Shown here: positions 25,201 through 37,600 of the stretch, piece by piece
Layout of the letters: every line of letters begins with the position of its first letter
Numbering within the stretch: position 1 is the stretch's first letter
DNA from: Pisaster brevispinus
Taxonomy: Eukaryota > Echinodermata > Asteroidea > Forcipulatida > Asteriidae
DNA length: 64,000 nucleotides
Assembly (NCBI GenBank): GCA_023634235.1
Contig: JAMKCF010000051.1
Coordinates: 1-64,000, forward strand
Reading direction: 5' to 3'
Notes under the pieces: model-generated
The model's database searches: none
Told to the model about the DNA's origin: nothing
Seen by the model: the letters and a program-made list of their open reading frames with translations, nothing else
Translations under genes and position numbers: made by a program

Positions 25201-28200
25201 TCTTTGACAGCAAAAACGCGTTAAAGATGTTTTGCGGGGGGTTTGTAGTGTCCTCGCTTGTCGGTCTTTTCTGGTGTGAAGCCTGCCCGCAGCGGCCGTA
25301 AAAGTCTAATTTTCGGATGCAGGGATACCTAAGGCAGAGCCAGGTCAAAAATTCATCTCTCTAGCCCTCCTAGATCGGGAGTTATTCCCAAACTCACCTC
25401 GAATTAAGTTCGGGCCATTGCCCCGGCCGGCAAGACTTGCTTCGCAGCCGGCCCCTAGGTTTTTTCAATATCTGTTAGGGGTAGGCCTAACATCCGGGCC
25501 GCTAGCCTCGCCTACAGAATCGCCAGCGAGCCCAAATTCACGGGAGAGAGAGCCCTTGAGACGGGCTCTACGGTGGTATTAAATTTGTGCAGATCCGATA
25601 TTGCCTTGAGGGTGATTTGACCATCCTTATTTGGTTTTTGTCTCTTTGACAGCAAAAACGCGTTAAAGATGTTTTGCGGGGGGTTTGTAGTGTCCTCGCT
25701 TGTCGGTCTTTTCTGGTGTGAAGCCTGCCCGCAGCGGCCGTAAAAGTCTAATTTTCGGATGCAGGGATACCTAAGGCAGAGCCAGGTCAAAAATTCATCT
25801 CTCTAGCCCTCCTAGATCGGGAGTTATTCCCAAACTCACCTCGAATTAAGTTCGGGCCATTGCCCCGGCCGGCAAGACTTGCTTCGCAGCCGGCCCCTAG
25901 GTTTTTTCAATATCTGTTAGGGGTAGGCCTAACATCCGGGCCGCTAGCCTCGCCTACAGAATCGCCAGCGAGCCCAAATTCACGGGAGAGAGAGCCCTTG
26001 AGACGGGCTCTACGGTGGTATTAAATTTGTGCAGATCCGATATTGCCTTGAGGGTGATTTGACCATCCTTATTTGGTTTTTGTCTCTTTGACAGCAAAAA
26101 CGCGTTAAAGATGTTTTGCGGGGGGTTTGTAGTGTCCTCGCTTGTCGGTCTTTTCTGGTGTGAAGCCTGCCCGCAGCGGCCGTAAAAGTCTAATTTTCGG
26201 ATGCAGGGATACCTAAGGCAGAGCCAGGTCAAAAATTCATCTCTCTAGCCCTCCTAGATCGGGAGTTATTCCCAAACTCACCTCGAATTAAGTTCGGGCC
26301 ATTGCCCCGGCCGGCAAGACTTGCTTCGCAGCCGGCCCCTAGGTTTTTTCAATATCTGTTAGGGGTAGGCCTAACATCCGGGCCGCTAGCCTCGCCTACA
26401 GAATCGCCAGCGAGCCCAAATTCACGGGAGAGAGAGCCCTTGAGACGGGCTCTACGGTGGTATTAAATTTGTGCAGATCCGATATTGCCTTGAGGGTGAT
26501 TTGACCATCCTTATTTGGTTTTTGTCTCTTTGACAGCAAAAACGCGTTAAAGATGTTTTGCGGGGGGTTTGTAGTGTCCTCGCTTGTCGGTCTTTTCTGG
26601 TGTGAAGCCTGCCCGCAGCGGCCGTAAAAGTCTAATTTTCGGATGCAGGGATACCTAAGGCAGAGCCAGGTCAAAAATTCATCTCTCTAGCCCTCCTAGA
26701 TCGGGAGTTATTCCCAAACTCACCTCGAATTAAGTTCGGGCCATTGCCCCGGCCGGCAAGACTTGCTTCGCAGCCGGCCCCTAGGTTTTTTCAATATCTG
26801 TTAGGGGTAGGCCTAACATCCGGGCCGCTAGCCTCGCCTACAGAATCGCCAGCGAGCCCAAATTCACGGGAGAGAGAGCCCTTGAGACGGGCTCTACGGT
26901 GGTATTAAATTTGTGCAGATCCGATATTGCCTTGAGGGTGATTTGACCATCCTTATTTGGTTTTTGTCTCTTTGACAGCAAAAACGCGTTAAAGATGTTT
27001 TGCGGGGGGTTTGTAGTGTCCTCGCTTGTCGGTCTTTTCTGGTGTGAAGCCTGCCCGCAGCGGCCGTAAAAGTCTAATTTTCGGATGCAGGGATACCTAA
27101 GGCAGAGCCAGGTCAAAAATTCATCTCTCTAGCCCTCCTAGATCGGGAGTTATTCCCAAACTCACCTCGAATTAAGTTCGGGCCATTGCCCCGGCCGGCA
27201 AGACTTGCTTCGCAGCCGGCCCCTAGGTTTTTTCAATATCTGTTAGGGGTAGGCCTAACATCCGGGCCGCTAGCCTCGCCTACAGAATCGCCAGCGAGCC
27301 CAAATTCACGGGAGAGAGAGCCCTTGAGACGGGCTCTACGGTGGTATTAAATTTGTGCAGATCCGATATTGCCTTGAGGGTGATTTGACCATCCTTATTT
27401 GGTTTTTGTCTCTTTGACAGCAAAAACGCGTTAAAGATGTTTTGCGGGGGGTTTGTAGTGTCCTCGCTTGTCGGTCTTTTCTGGTGTGAAGCCTGCCCGC
27501 AGCGGCCGTAAAAGTCTAATTTTCGGATGCAGGGATACCTAAGGCAGAGCCAGGTCAAAAATTCATCTCTCTAGCCCTCCTAGATCGGGAGTTATTCCCA
27601 AACTCACCTCGAATTAAGTTCGGGCCATTGCCCCGGCCGGCAAGACTTGCTTCGCAGCCGGCCCCTAGGTTTTTTCAATATCTGTTAGGGGTAGGCCTAA
27701 CATCCGGGCCGCTAGCCTCGCCTACAGAATCGCCAGCGAGCCCAAATTCACGGGAGAGAGAGCCCTTGAGACGGGCTCTACGGTGGTATTAAATTTGTGC
27801 AGATCCGATATTGCCTTGAGGGTGATTTGACCATCCTTATTTGGTTTTTGTCTCTTTGACAGCAAAAACGCGTTAAAGATGTTTTGCGGGGGGTTTGTAG
27901 TGTCCTCGCTTGTCGGTCTTTTCTGGTGTGAAGCCTGCCCGCAGCGGCCGTAAAAGTCTAATTTTCGGATGCAGGGATACCTAAGGCAGAGCCAGGTCAA
28001 AAATTCATCTCTCTAGCCCTCCTAGATCGGGAGTTATTCCCAAACTCACCTCGAATTAAGTTCGGGCCATTGCCCCGGCCGGCAAGACTTGCTTCGCAGC
28101 CGGCCCCTAGGTTTTTTCAATATCTGTTAGGGGTAGGCCTAACATCCGGGCCGCTAGCCTCGCCTACAGAATCGCCAGCGAGCCCAAATTCACGGGAGAG

Positions 28201-28605
28201 AGAGCCCTTGAGACGGGCTCTACGGTGGTATTAAATTTGTGCAGATCCGATATTGCCTTGAGGGTGATTTGACCATCCTTATTTGGTTTTTGTCTCTTTG
28301 ACAGCAAAAACGCGTTAAAGATGTTTTGCGGGGGGTTTGTAGTGTCCTCGCTTGTCGGTCTTTTCTGGTGTGAAGCCTGCCCGCAGCGGCCGTAAAAGTC
28401 TAATTTTCGGATGCAGGGATACCTAAGGCAGAGCCAGGTCAAAAATTCATCTCTCTAGCCCTCCTAGATCGGGAGTTATTCCCAAACTCACCTCGAATTA
28501 AGTTCGGGCCATTGCCCCGGCCGGCAAGACTTGCTTCGCAGCCGGCCCCTAGGTTTTTTCAATATCTGTTAGGGGTAGGGCTAACATCCGGGCCGCTAGC
28601 CTCGC

Positions 28606-31600
28606 CTACAGAATCGCCAGCGAGCCCAAATTCACGGGAGAGAGAGCCCTTGAGACGGGCTCTACGGTGGTATTAAATTTGTGCAGATCCGATATTGCCT
28701 TGAGGGTGATTTGACCATCCTTATTTGGTTTTTGTCTCTTTGACAGCAAAAACGCGTTAAAGATGTTTTGCGGGGGGTTTGTAGTGTCCTCGCTTGTCGG
28801 TCTTTTCTGGTGTGAAGCCTGCCCGCAGCGGCCGTAAAAGTCTAATTTTCGGATGCAGGGATACCTAAGGCAGAGCCAGGTCAAAAATTCATCTCTCTAG
28901 CCCTCCTAGATCGGGAGTTATTCCCAAACTCACCTCGAATTAAGTTCGGGCCATTGCCCCGGCCGGCAAGACTTGCTTCGCAGCCGGCCCCTAGGTTTTT
29001 TCAATATCTGTTAGGGGTAGGCCTAACATCCGGGCCGCTAGCCTCGCCTACAGAATCGCCAGCGAGCCCAAATTCACGGGAGAGAGAGCCCTTGAGACGG
29101 GCTCTACGGTGGTATTAAATTTGTGCAGATCCGATATTGCCTTGAGGGTGATTTGACCATCCTTATTTGGTTTTTGTCTCTTTGACAGCAAAAACGCGTT
29201 AAAGATGTTTTGCGGGGGGTTTGTAGTGTCCTCGCTTGTCGGTCTTTTCTGGTGTGAAGCCTGCCCGCAGCGGCCGTAAAAGTCTAATTTTCGGATGCAG
29301 GGATACCTAAGGCAGAGCCAGGTCAAAAATTCATCTCTCTAGCCCTCCTAGATCGGGAGTTATTCCCAAACTCACCTCGAATTAAGTTCGGGCCATTGCC
29401 CCGGCCGGCAAGACTTGCTTCGCAGCCGGCCCCTAGGTTTTTTCAATATCTGTTAGGGGTAGGCCTAACATCCGGGCCGCTAGCCTCGCCTACAGAATCG
29501 CCAGCGAGCCCAAATTCACGGGAGAGAGAGCCCTTGAGACGGGCTCTACGGTGGTATTAAATTTGTGCAGATCCGATATTGCCTTGAGGGTGATTTGACC
29601 ATCCTTATTTGGTTTTTGTCTCTTTGACAGCAAAAACGCGTTAAAGATGTTTTGCGGGGGGTTTGTAGTGTCCTCGCTTGTCGGTCTTTTCTGGTGTGAA
29701 GCCTGCCCGCAGCGGCCGTAAAAGTCTAATTTTCGGATGCAGGGATACCTAAGGCAGAGCCAGGTCAAAAATTCATCTCTCTAGCCCTCCTAGATCGGGA
29801 GTTATTCCCAAACTCACCTCGAATTAAGTTCGGGCCATTGCCCCGGCCGGCAAGACTTGCTTCGCAGCCGGCCCCTAGGTTTTTTCAATATCTGTTAGGG
29901 GTAGGGCTAACATCCGGGCCGCTAGCCTCGCCTACAGAATCGCCAGCGAGCCCAAATTCACGGGAGAGAGAGCCCTTGAGACGGGCTCTACGGTGGTATT
30001 AAATTTGTGCAGATCCGATATTGCCTTGAGGGTGATTTGACCATCCTTATTTGGTTTTTGTCTCTTTGACAGCAAAAACGCGTTAAAGATGTTTTGCGGG
30101 GGGTTTGTAGTGTCCTCGCTTGTCGGTCTTTTCTGGTGTGAAGCCTGCCCGCAGCGGCCGTAAAAGTCTAATTTTCGGATGCAGGGATACCTAAGGCAGA
30201 GCCAGGTCAAAAATTCATCTCTCTAGCCCTCCTAGATCGGGAGTTATTCCCAAACTCACCTCGAATTAAGTTCGGGCCATTGCCCCGGCCGGCAAGACTT
30301 GCTTCGCAGCCGGCCCCTAGGTTTTTTCAATATCTGTTAGGGGTAGGCCTAACATCCGGGCCGCTAGCCTCGCCTACAGAATCGCCAGCGAGCCCAAATT
30401 CACGGGAGAGAGAGCCCTTGAGACGGGCTCTACGGTGGTATTAAATTTGTGCAGATCCGATATTGCCGTAAAAGTCTAATTTTCGGATGCAGGGATACCT
30501 AAGGCAGAGCCAGGTCAAAAATTCATCTCTCTAGCCCTCCTAGATCGGGAGTTATTCCCAAACTCACCTCGAATTAAGTTCGGGCCATTGCCCCGGCCGG
30601 CAAGACTTGCTTCGCAGCCGGCCCCTAGGTTTTTTCAATATCTGTTAGGGGTAGGCCTAACATCCGGGCCGCTAGCCTCGCCTACAGAATCGCCAGCGAG
30701 CCCAAATTCACGGGAGAGAGAGCCCTTGAGACGGGCTCTACGGTGGTATTAAATTTGTGCAGATCCGATATTGCCTTGAGGGTGATTTGACCATCCTTAT
30801 TTGGTTTTTGTCTCTTTGACAGCAAAAACGCGTTAAAGATGTTTTGCGGGGGGTTTGTAGTGTCCTCGCTTGTCGGTCTTTTCTGGTGTGAAGCCTGCCC
30901 GCAGCGGCCGTAAAAGTCTAATTTTCGGATGCAGGGATACCTAAGGCAGAGCCAGGTCAAAAATTCATCTCTCTAGCCCTCCTAGATCGGGAGTTATTCC
31001 CAAACTCACCTCGAATTAAGTTCGGGCCATTGCCCCGGCCGGCAAGACTTGCTTCGCAGCCGGCCCCTAGGTTTTTTCAATATCTGTTAGGGGTAGGGCT
31101 AACATCCGGGCCGCTAGCCTCGCCTACAGAATCGCCAGCGAGCCCAAATTCACGGGAGAGAGAGCCCTTGAGACGGGCTCTACGGTGGTATTAAATTTGT
31201 GCAGATCCGATATTGCCTTGAGGGTGATTTGACCATCCTTATTTGGTTTTTGTCTCTTTGACAGCAAAAACGCGTTAAAGATGTTTTGCGGGGGGTTTGT
31301 AGTGTCCTCGCTTGTCGGTCTTTTCTGGTGTGAAGCCTGCCCGCAGCGGCCGTAAAAGTCTAATTTTCGGATGCAGGGATACCTAAGGCAGAGCCAGGTC
31401 AAAAATTCATCTCTCTAGCCCTCCTAGATCGGGAGTTATTCCCAAACTCACCTCGAATTAAGTTCGGGCCATTGCCCCGGCCGGCAAGACTTGCTTCGCA
31501 GCCGGCCCCTAGGTTTTTTCAATATCTGTTAGGGGTAGGCCTAACATCCGGGCCGCTAGCCTCGCCTACAGAATCGCCAGCGAGCCCAAATTCACGGGAG

Positions 31601-34600
31601 AGAGAGCCCTTGAGACGGGCTCTACGGTGGTATTAAATTTGTGCAGATCCGATATTGCCTTGAGGGTGATTTGACCATCCTTATTTGGTTTTTGTCTCTT
31701 TGACAGCAAAAACGCGTTAAAGATGTTTTGCGGGGGGTTTGTAGTGTCCTCGCTTGTCGGTCTTTTCTGGTGTGAAGCCTGCCCGCAGCGGCCGTAAAAG
31801 TCTAATTTTCGGATGCAGGGATACCTAAGGCAGAGCCAGGTCAAAAATTCATCTCTCTAGCCCTCCTAGATCGGGAGTTATTCCCAAACTCACCTCGAAT
31901 TAAGTTCGGGCCATTGCCCCGGCCGGCAAGACTTGCTTCGCAGCCGGCCCCTAGGTTTTTTCAATATCTGTTAGGGGTAGGCCTAACATCCGGGCCGCTA
32001 GCCTCGCCTACAGAATCGCCAGCGAGCCCAAATTCACGGGAGAGAGAGCCCTTGAGACGGGCTCTACGGTGGTATTAAATTTGTGCAGATCCGATATTGC
32101 CTTGAGGGTGATTTGACCATCCTTATTTGGTTTTTGTCTCTTTGACAGCAAAAACGCGTTAAAGATGTTTTGCGGGGGGTTTGTAGTGTCCTCGCTTGTC
32201 GGTCTTTTCTGGTGTGAAGCCTGCCCGCAGCGGCCGTAAAAGTCTAATTTTCGGATGCAGGGATACCTAAGGCAGAGCCAGGTCAAAAATTCATCTCTCT
32301 AGCCCTCCTAGATCGGGAGTTATTCCCAAACTCACCTCGAATTAAGTTCGGGCCATTGCCCCGGCCGGCAAGACTTGCTTCGCAGCCGGCCCCTAGGTTT
32401 TTTCAATATTTGTTAGGGGTAGGGCTAACATCCGGGCCGCTAGCCTCGCCTACAGAATCGCCAGCGAGCCCAAATTCACGGGAGAGAGAGCCCTTGAGAC
32501 GGGCTCTACGGTGGTATTAAATTTGTGCAGATCCGATATTGCCTTGAGGGTGATTTGACCATCCTTATTTGGTTTTTGTCTCTTTGACAGCAAAAACGCG
32601 TTAAAGATGTTTTGCGGGGGGTTTGTAGTGTCCTCGCTTGTCGGTCTTTTCTGGTGTGAAGCCTGCCCGCAGCGGCCGTAAAAGTCTAATTTTCGGATGC
32701 AGGGATACCTAAGGCAGAGCCAGGTCAAAAATTCATCTCTCTAGCCCTCCTAGATCGGGAGTTATTCCCAAACTCACCTCGAATTAAGTTCGGGCCATTG
32801 CCCCGGCCGGCAAGACTTGCTTCGCAGCCGGCCCCTAGGTTTTTTCAATATCTGTTAGGGGTAGGGCTAACATCCGGGCCGCTAGCCTCGCCTACAGAAT
32901 CGCCAGCGAGCCCAAATTCACGGGAGAGAGAGCCCTTGAGACGGGCTCTACGGTGGTATTAAATTTGTGCAGATCCGATATTGCCTTGAGGGTGATTTGA
33001 CCATCCTTATTTGGTTTTTGTCTCTTTGACAGCAAAAACGCGTTAAAGATGTTTTGCGGGGGGTTTGTAGTGTCCTCGCTTGTCGGTCTTTTCTGGTGTG
33101 AAGCCTGCCCGCAGCGGCCGTAAAAGTCTAATTTTCGGATGCAGGGATACCTAAGGCAGAGCCAGGTCAAAAATTCATCTCTCTAGCCCTCCTAGATCGG
33201 GAGTTATTCCCAAACTCACCTCGAATTAAGTTCGGGCCATTGCCCCGGCCGGCAAGACTTGCTTCGCAGCCGGCCCCTAGGTTTTTTCAATATCTGTTAG
33301 GGGTAGGCCTAACATCCGGGCCGCTAGCCTCGCCTACAGAATCGCCAGCGAGCCCAAATTCACGGGAGAGAGAGCCCTTGAGACGGGCTCTACGGTGGTA
33401 TTAAATTTGTGCAGATCCGATATTGCCTTGAGGGTGATTTGACCATCCTTATTTGGTTTTTGTCTCTTTGACAGCAAAAACGCGTTAAAGATGTTTTGCG
33501 GGGGGTTTGTAGTGTCCTCGCTTGTAGGTCTTTTCTGGTGTGAAGCCTGCCCGCAGCGGCCGTAAAAGTCTAATTTTCGGATGCAGGGATACCTAAGGCA
33601 GAGCCAGGTCAAAAATTCATCTCTCTAGCCCTCCTAGATCGGGAGTTATTCCCAAACTCACCTCGAATTAAGTTCGGGCCATTGCCCCGGCCGGCAAGAC
33701 TTGCTTCGCAGCCGGCCCCTAGGTTTTTTCAATATCTGTTAGGGGTAGGCCTAACATCCGGGCCGCTAGCCTCGCCTACAGAATCGCCAGCGAGCCCAAA
33801 TTCACGGGAGAGAGAGCCCTTGAGACGGGCTCTACGGTGGTATTAAATTTGTGCAGATCCGATATTGCCTTGAGGGTGATTTGACCATCCTTATTTGATT
33901 TTTGTCTCTTTGACAGCAAAAACGCGTTAAAGATGTTTTGCGGGGGGTTTGTAGTGTCCTCGCTTGTCGGTCTTTTCTGGTGTGAAGCCTGCCCGCAGCG
34001 GCCGTAAAAGTCTAATTTTCGGATGCAGGGATACCTAAGGCAGAGCCAGGTCAAAAATTCATCTCTCTAGCCCTCCTAGATCGGGAGTTATTCCCAAACT
34101 CACCTCGAATTAAGTTCGGGCCATTGCCCCGGCCGGCAAGACTTGCTTCGCAGCCGGCCCCTAGGTTTTTTCAATATCTGTTAGGGGTAGGGCTAACATC
34201 CGGGCCGCTAGCCTCGCCTACAGAATCGCCAGCGAGCCCAAATTCACGGGAGAGAGAGCCCTTGAGACGGGCTCTACGGTGGTATTAAATTTGTGCAGAT
34301 CCGATATTGCCTTGAGGGTGATTTGACCATCCTTATTTGGTTTTTGTCTCTTTGACAGCAAAAACGCGTTAAAGATGTTTTGCGGGGGGTTTGTAGTGTC
34401 CTCGCTTGTCGGTCTTTTCTGGTGTGAAGCCTGCCCGCAGCGGCCGTAAAAGTCTAATTTTCGGATGCAGGGATACCTAAGGCAGAGCCAGGTCAAAAAT
34501 TCATCTCTCTAGCCCTCCTAGATCGGGAGTTATTCCCAAACTCACCTCGAATTAAGTTCGGGCCATTGCCCCGGCCGGCAAGACTTGCTTCGCAGCCGGC

Positions 34601-37600
34601 CCCTAGGTTTTTTCAATATCTGTTAGGGGTAGGCCTAACATCCGGGCCGCTAGCCTCGCCTACAGAATCGCCAGCGAGCCCAAATTCACGGGAGAGAGAG
34701 CCCTTGAGACGGGCTCTACGGTGGTATTAAATTTGTGCAGATCCGATATTGCCTTGAGGGTGATTTGACCATCCTTATTTGGTTTTTGTCTCTTTGACAG
34801 CAAAAACGCGTTAAAGATGTTTTGCGGGGGGTTTGTAGTGTCCTCGCTTGTCGGTCTTTTCTGGTGTGAAGCCTGCCCGCAGCGGCCGTAAAAGTCTAAT
34901 TTTCGGATGCAGGGATACCTAAGGCAGAGCCAGGTCAAAAATTCATCTCTCTAGCCCTCCTAGATCGGGAGTTATTCCCAAACTCACCTCGAATTAAGTT
35001 CGGGCCATTGCCCCGGCCGGCAAGACTTGCTTCGCAGCCGGCCCCTAGGTTTTTTCAATATCTGTTAGGGGTAGGGCTAACATCCGGGCCGCTAGCCTCG
35101 CCTACAGAATCGCCAGCGAGCCCAAATTCACGGGAGAGAGAGCCCTTGAGACGGGCTCTACGGTGGTATTAAATTTGTGCAGATCCGATATTGCCTTGAG
35201 GGTGATTTGACCATCCTTATTTGGTTTTTGTCTCTTTGACAGCAAAAACGCGTTAAAGATGTTTTGCGGGGGGTTTGTAGTGTCCTCGCTTGTCGGTCTT
35301 TTCTGGTGTGAAGCCTGCCCGCAGCGGCCGTAAAAGTCTAATTTTCGGATGCAGGGATACCTAAGGCAGAGCCAGGTCAAAAATTCATCTCTCTAGCCCT
35401 CCTAGATCGGGAGTTATTCCCAAACTCACCTCGAATTAAGTTCGGGCCATTGCCCCGGCCGGCAAGACTTGCTTCGCAGCCGGCCCCTAGGTTTTTTCAA
35501 TATCTGTTAGGGGTAGGCCTAACATCCGGGCCGCTAGCCTCGCCTACAGAATCGCCAGCGAGCCCAAATTCACGGGAGAGAGAGCCCTTGAGACGGGCTC
35601 TACGGTGGTATTAAATTTGTGCAGATCCGATATTGCCTTGAGGGTGATTTGACCATCCTTATTTGGTTTTTGTCTCTTTGACAGCAAAAACGCGTTAAAG
35701 ATGTTTTGCGGGGGGTTTGTAGTGTCCTCGCTTGTCGGTCTTTTCTGGTGTGAAGCCTGCCCGCAGCGGCCGTAAAAGTCTAATTTTCGGATGCAGGGAT
35801 ACCTAAGGCAGAGCCAGGTCAAAAATTCATCTCTCTAGCCCTCCTAGATCGGGAGTTATTCCCAAACTCACCTCGAATTAAGTTCGGGCCATTGCCCCGG
35901 CCGGCAAGACTTGCTTCGCAGCCGGCCCCTAGGTTTTTTCAATATCTGTTAGGGGTAGGGCTAACATCCGGGCCGCTAGCCTCGCCTACAGAATCGCCAG
36001 CGAGCCCAAATTCACGGGAGAGAGAGCCCTTGAGACGGGCTCTACGGTGGTATTAAATTTGTGCAGATCCGATATTGCCTTGAGGGTGATTTGACCATCC
36101 TTATTTGGTTTTTGTCTCTTTGACAGCAAAAACGCGTTAAAGATGTTTTGCGGGGGGTTTGTAGTGTCCTCGCTTGTCGGTCTTTTCTGGTGTGAAGCCT
36201 GCCCGCAGCGGCCGTAAAAGTCTAATTTTCGGATGCAGGGATACCTAAGGCAGAGCCAGGTCAAAAATTCATCTCTCTAGCCCTCCTAGATCGGGAGTTA
36301 TTCCCAAACTCACCTCGAATTAAGTTCGGGCCATTGCCCCGGCCGGCAAGACTTGCTTCGCAGCCGGCCCCTAGGTTTTTTCAATATTTGTTAGGGGTAG
36401 GGCTAACATCCGGGCCGCTAGCCTCGCCTACAGAATCGCCAGCGAGCCCAAATTCACGGGAGAGAGAGCCCTTGAGACGGGCTCTACGGTGGTATTAAAT
36501 TTGTGCAGATCCGATATTGCCTTGAGGGTGATTTGACCATCCTTATTTGGTTTTTGTCTCTTTGACAGCAAAAACGCGTTAAAGATGTTTTGCGGGGGGT
36601 TTGTAGTGTCCTCGCTTGTCGGTCTTTTCTGGTGTGAAGCCTGCCCGCAGCGGCCGTAAAAGTCTAATTTTCGGATGCAGGGATACCTAAGGCAGAGCCA
36701 GGTCAAAAATTCATCTCTCTAGCCCTCCTAGATCGGGAGTTATTCCCAAACTCACCTCGAATTAAGTTCGGGCCATTGCCCCGGCCGGCAAGACTTGCTT
36801 CGCAGCCGGCCCCTAGGTTTTTTCAATATCTGTTAGGGGTAGGCCTAACATCCGGGCCGCTAGCCTCGCCTACAGAATCGCCAGCGAGCCCAAATTCACG
36901 GGAGAGAGAGCCCTTGAGACGGGCTCTACGGTGGTATTAAATTTGTGCAGATCCGATATTGCCTTGAGGGTGATTTGACCATCCTTATTTGGTTTTTGTC
37001 TCTTTGACAGCAAAAACGCGTTAAAGATGTTTTGCGGGGGGTTTGTAGTGTCCTCGCTTGTCGGTCTTTTCTGGTGTGAAGCCTGCCCGCAGCGGCCGTA
37101 AAAGTCTAATTTTCGGATGCAGGGATACCTAAGGCAGAGCCAGGTCAAAAATTCATCTCTCTAGCCCTCCTAGATCGGGAGTTATTCCCAAACTCACCTC
37201 GAATTAAGTTCGGGCCATTGCCCCGGCCGGCAAGACTTGCTTCGCAGCCGGCCCCTAGGTTTTTTCAATATCTGTTAGGGGTAGGCCTAACATCCGGGCC
37301 GCTAGCCTCGCCTACAGAATCGCCAGCGAGCCCAAATTCACGGGAGAGAGAGCCCTTGAGACGGGCTCTACGGTGGTATTAAATTTGTGCAGATCCGATA
37401 TTGCCTTGAGGGTGATTTGACCATCCTTATTTGGTTTTTGTCTCTTTGACAGCAAAAACGCGTTAAAGATGTTTTGCGGGGGGTTTGTAGTGTCCTCGCT
37501 TGTCGGTCTTTTCTGGTGTGAAGCCTGCCCGCAGCGGCCGTAAAAGTCTAATTTTCGGATGCAGGGATACCTAAGGCAGAGCCAGGTCAAAAATTCATCT

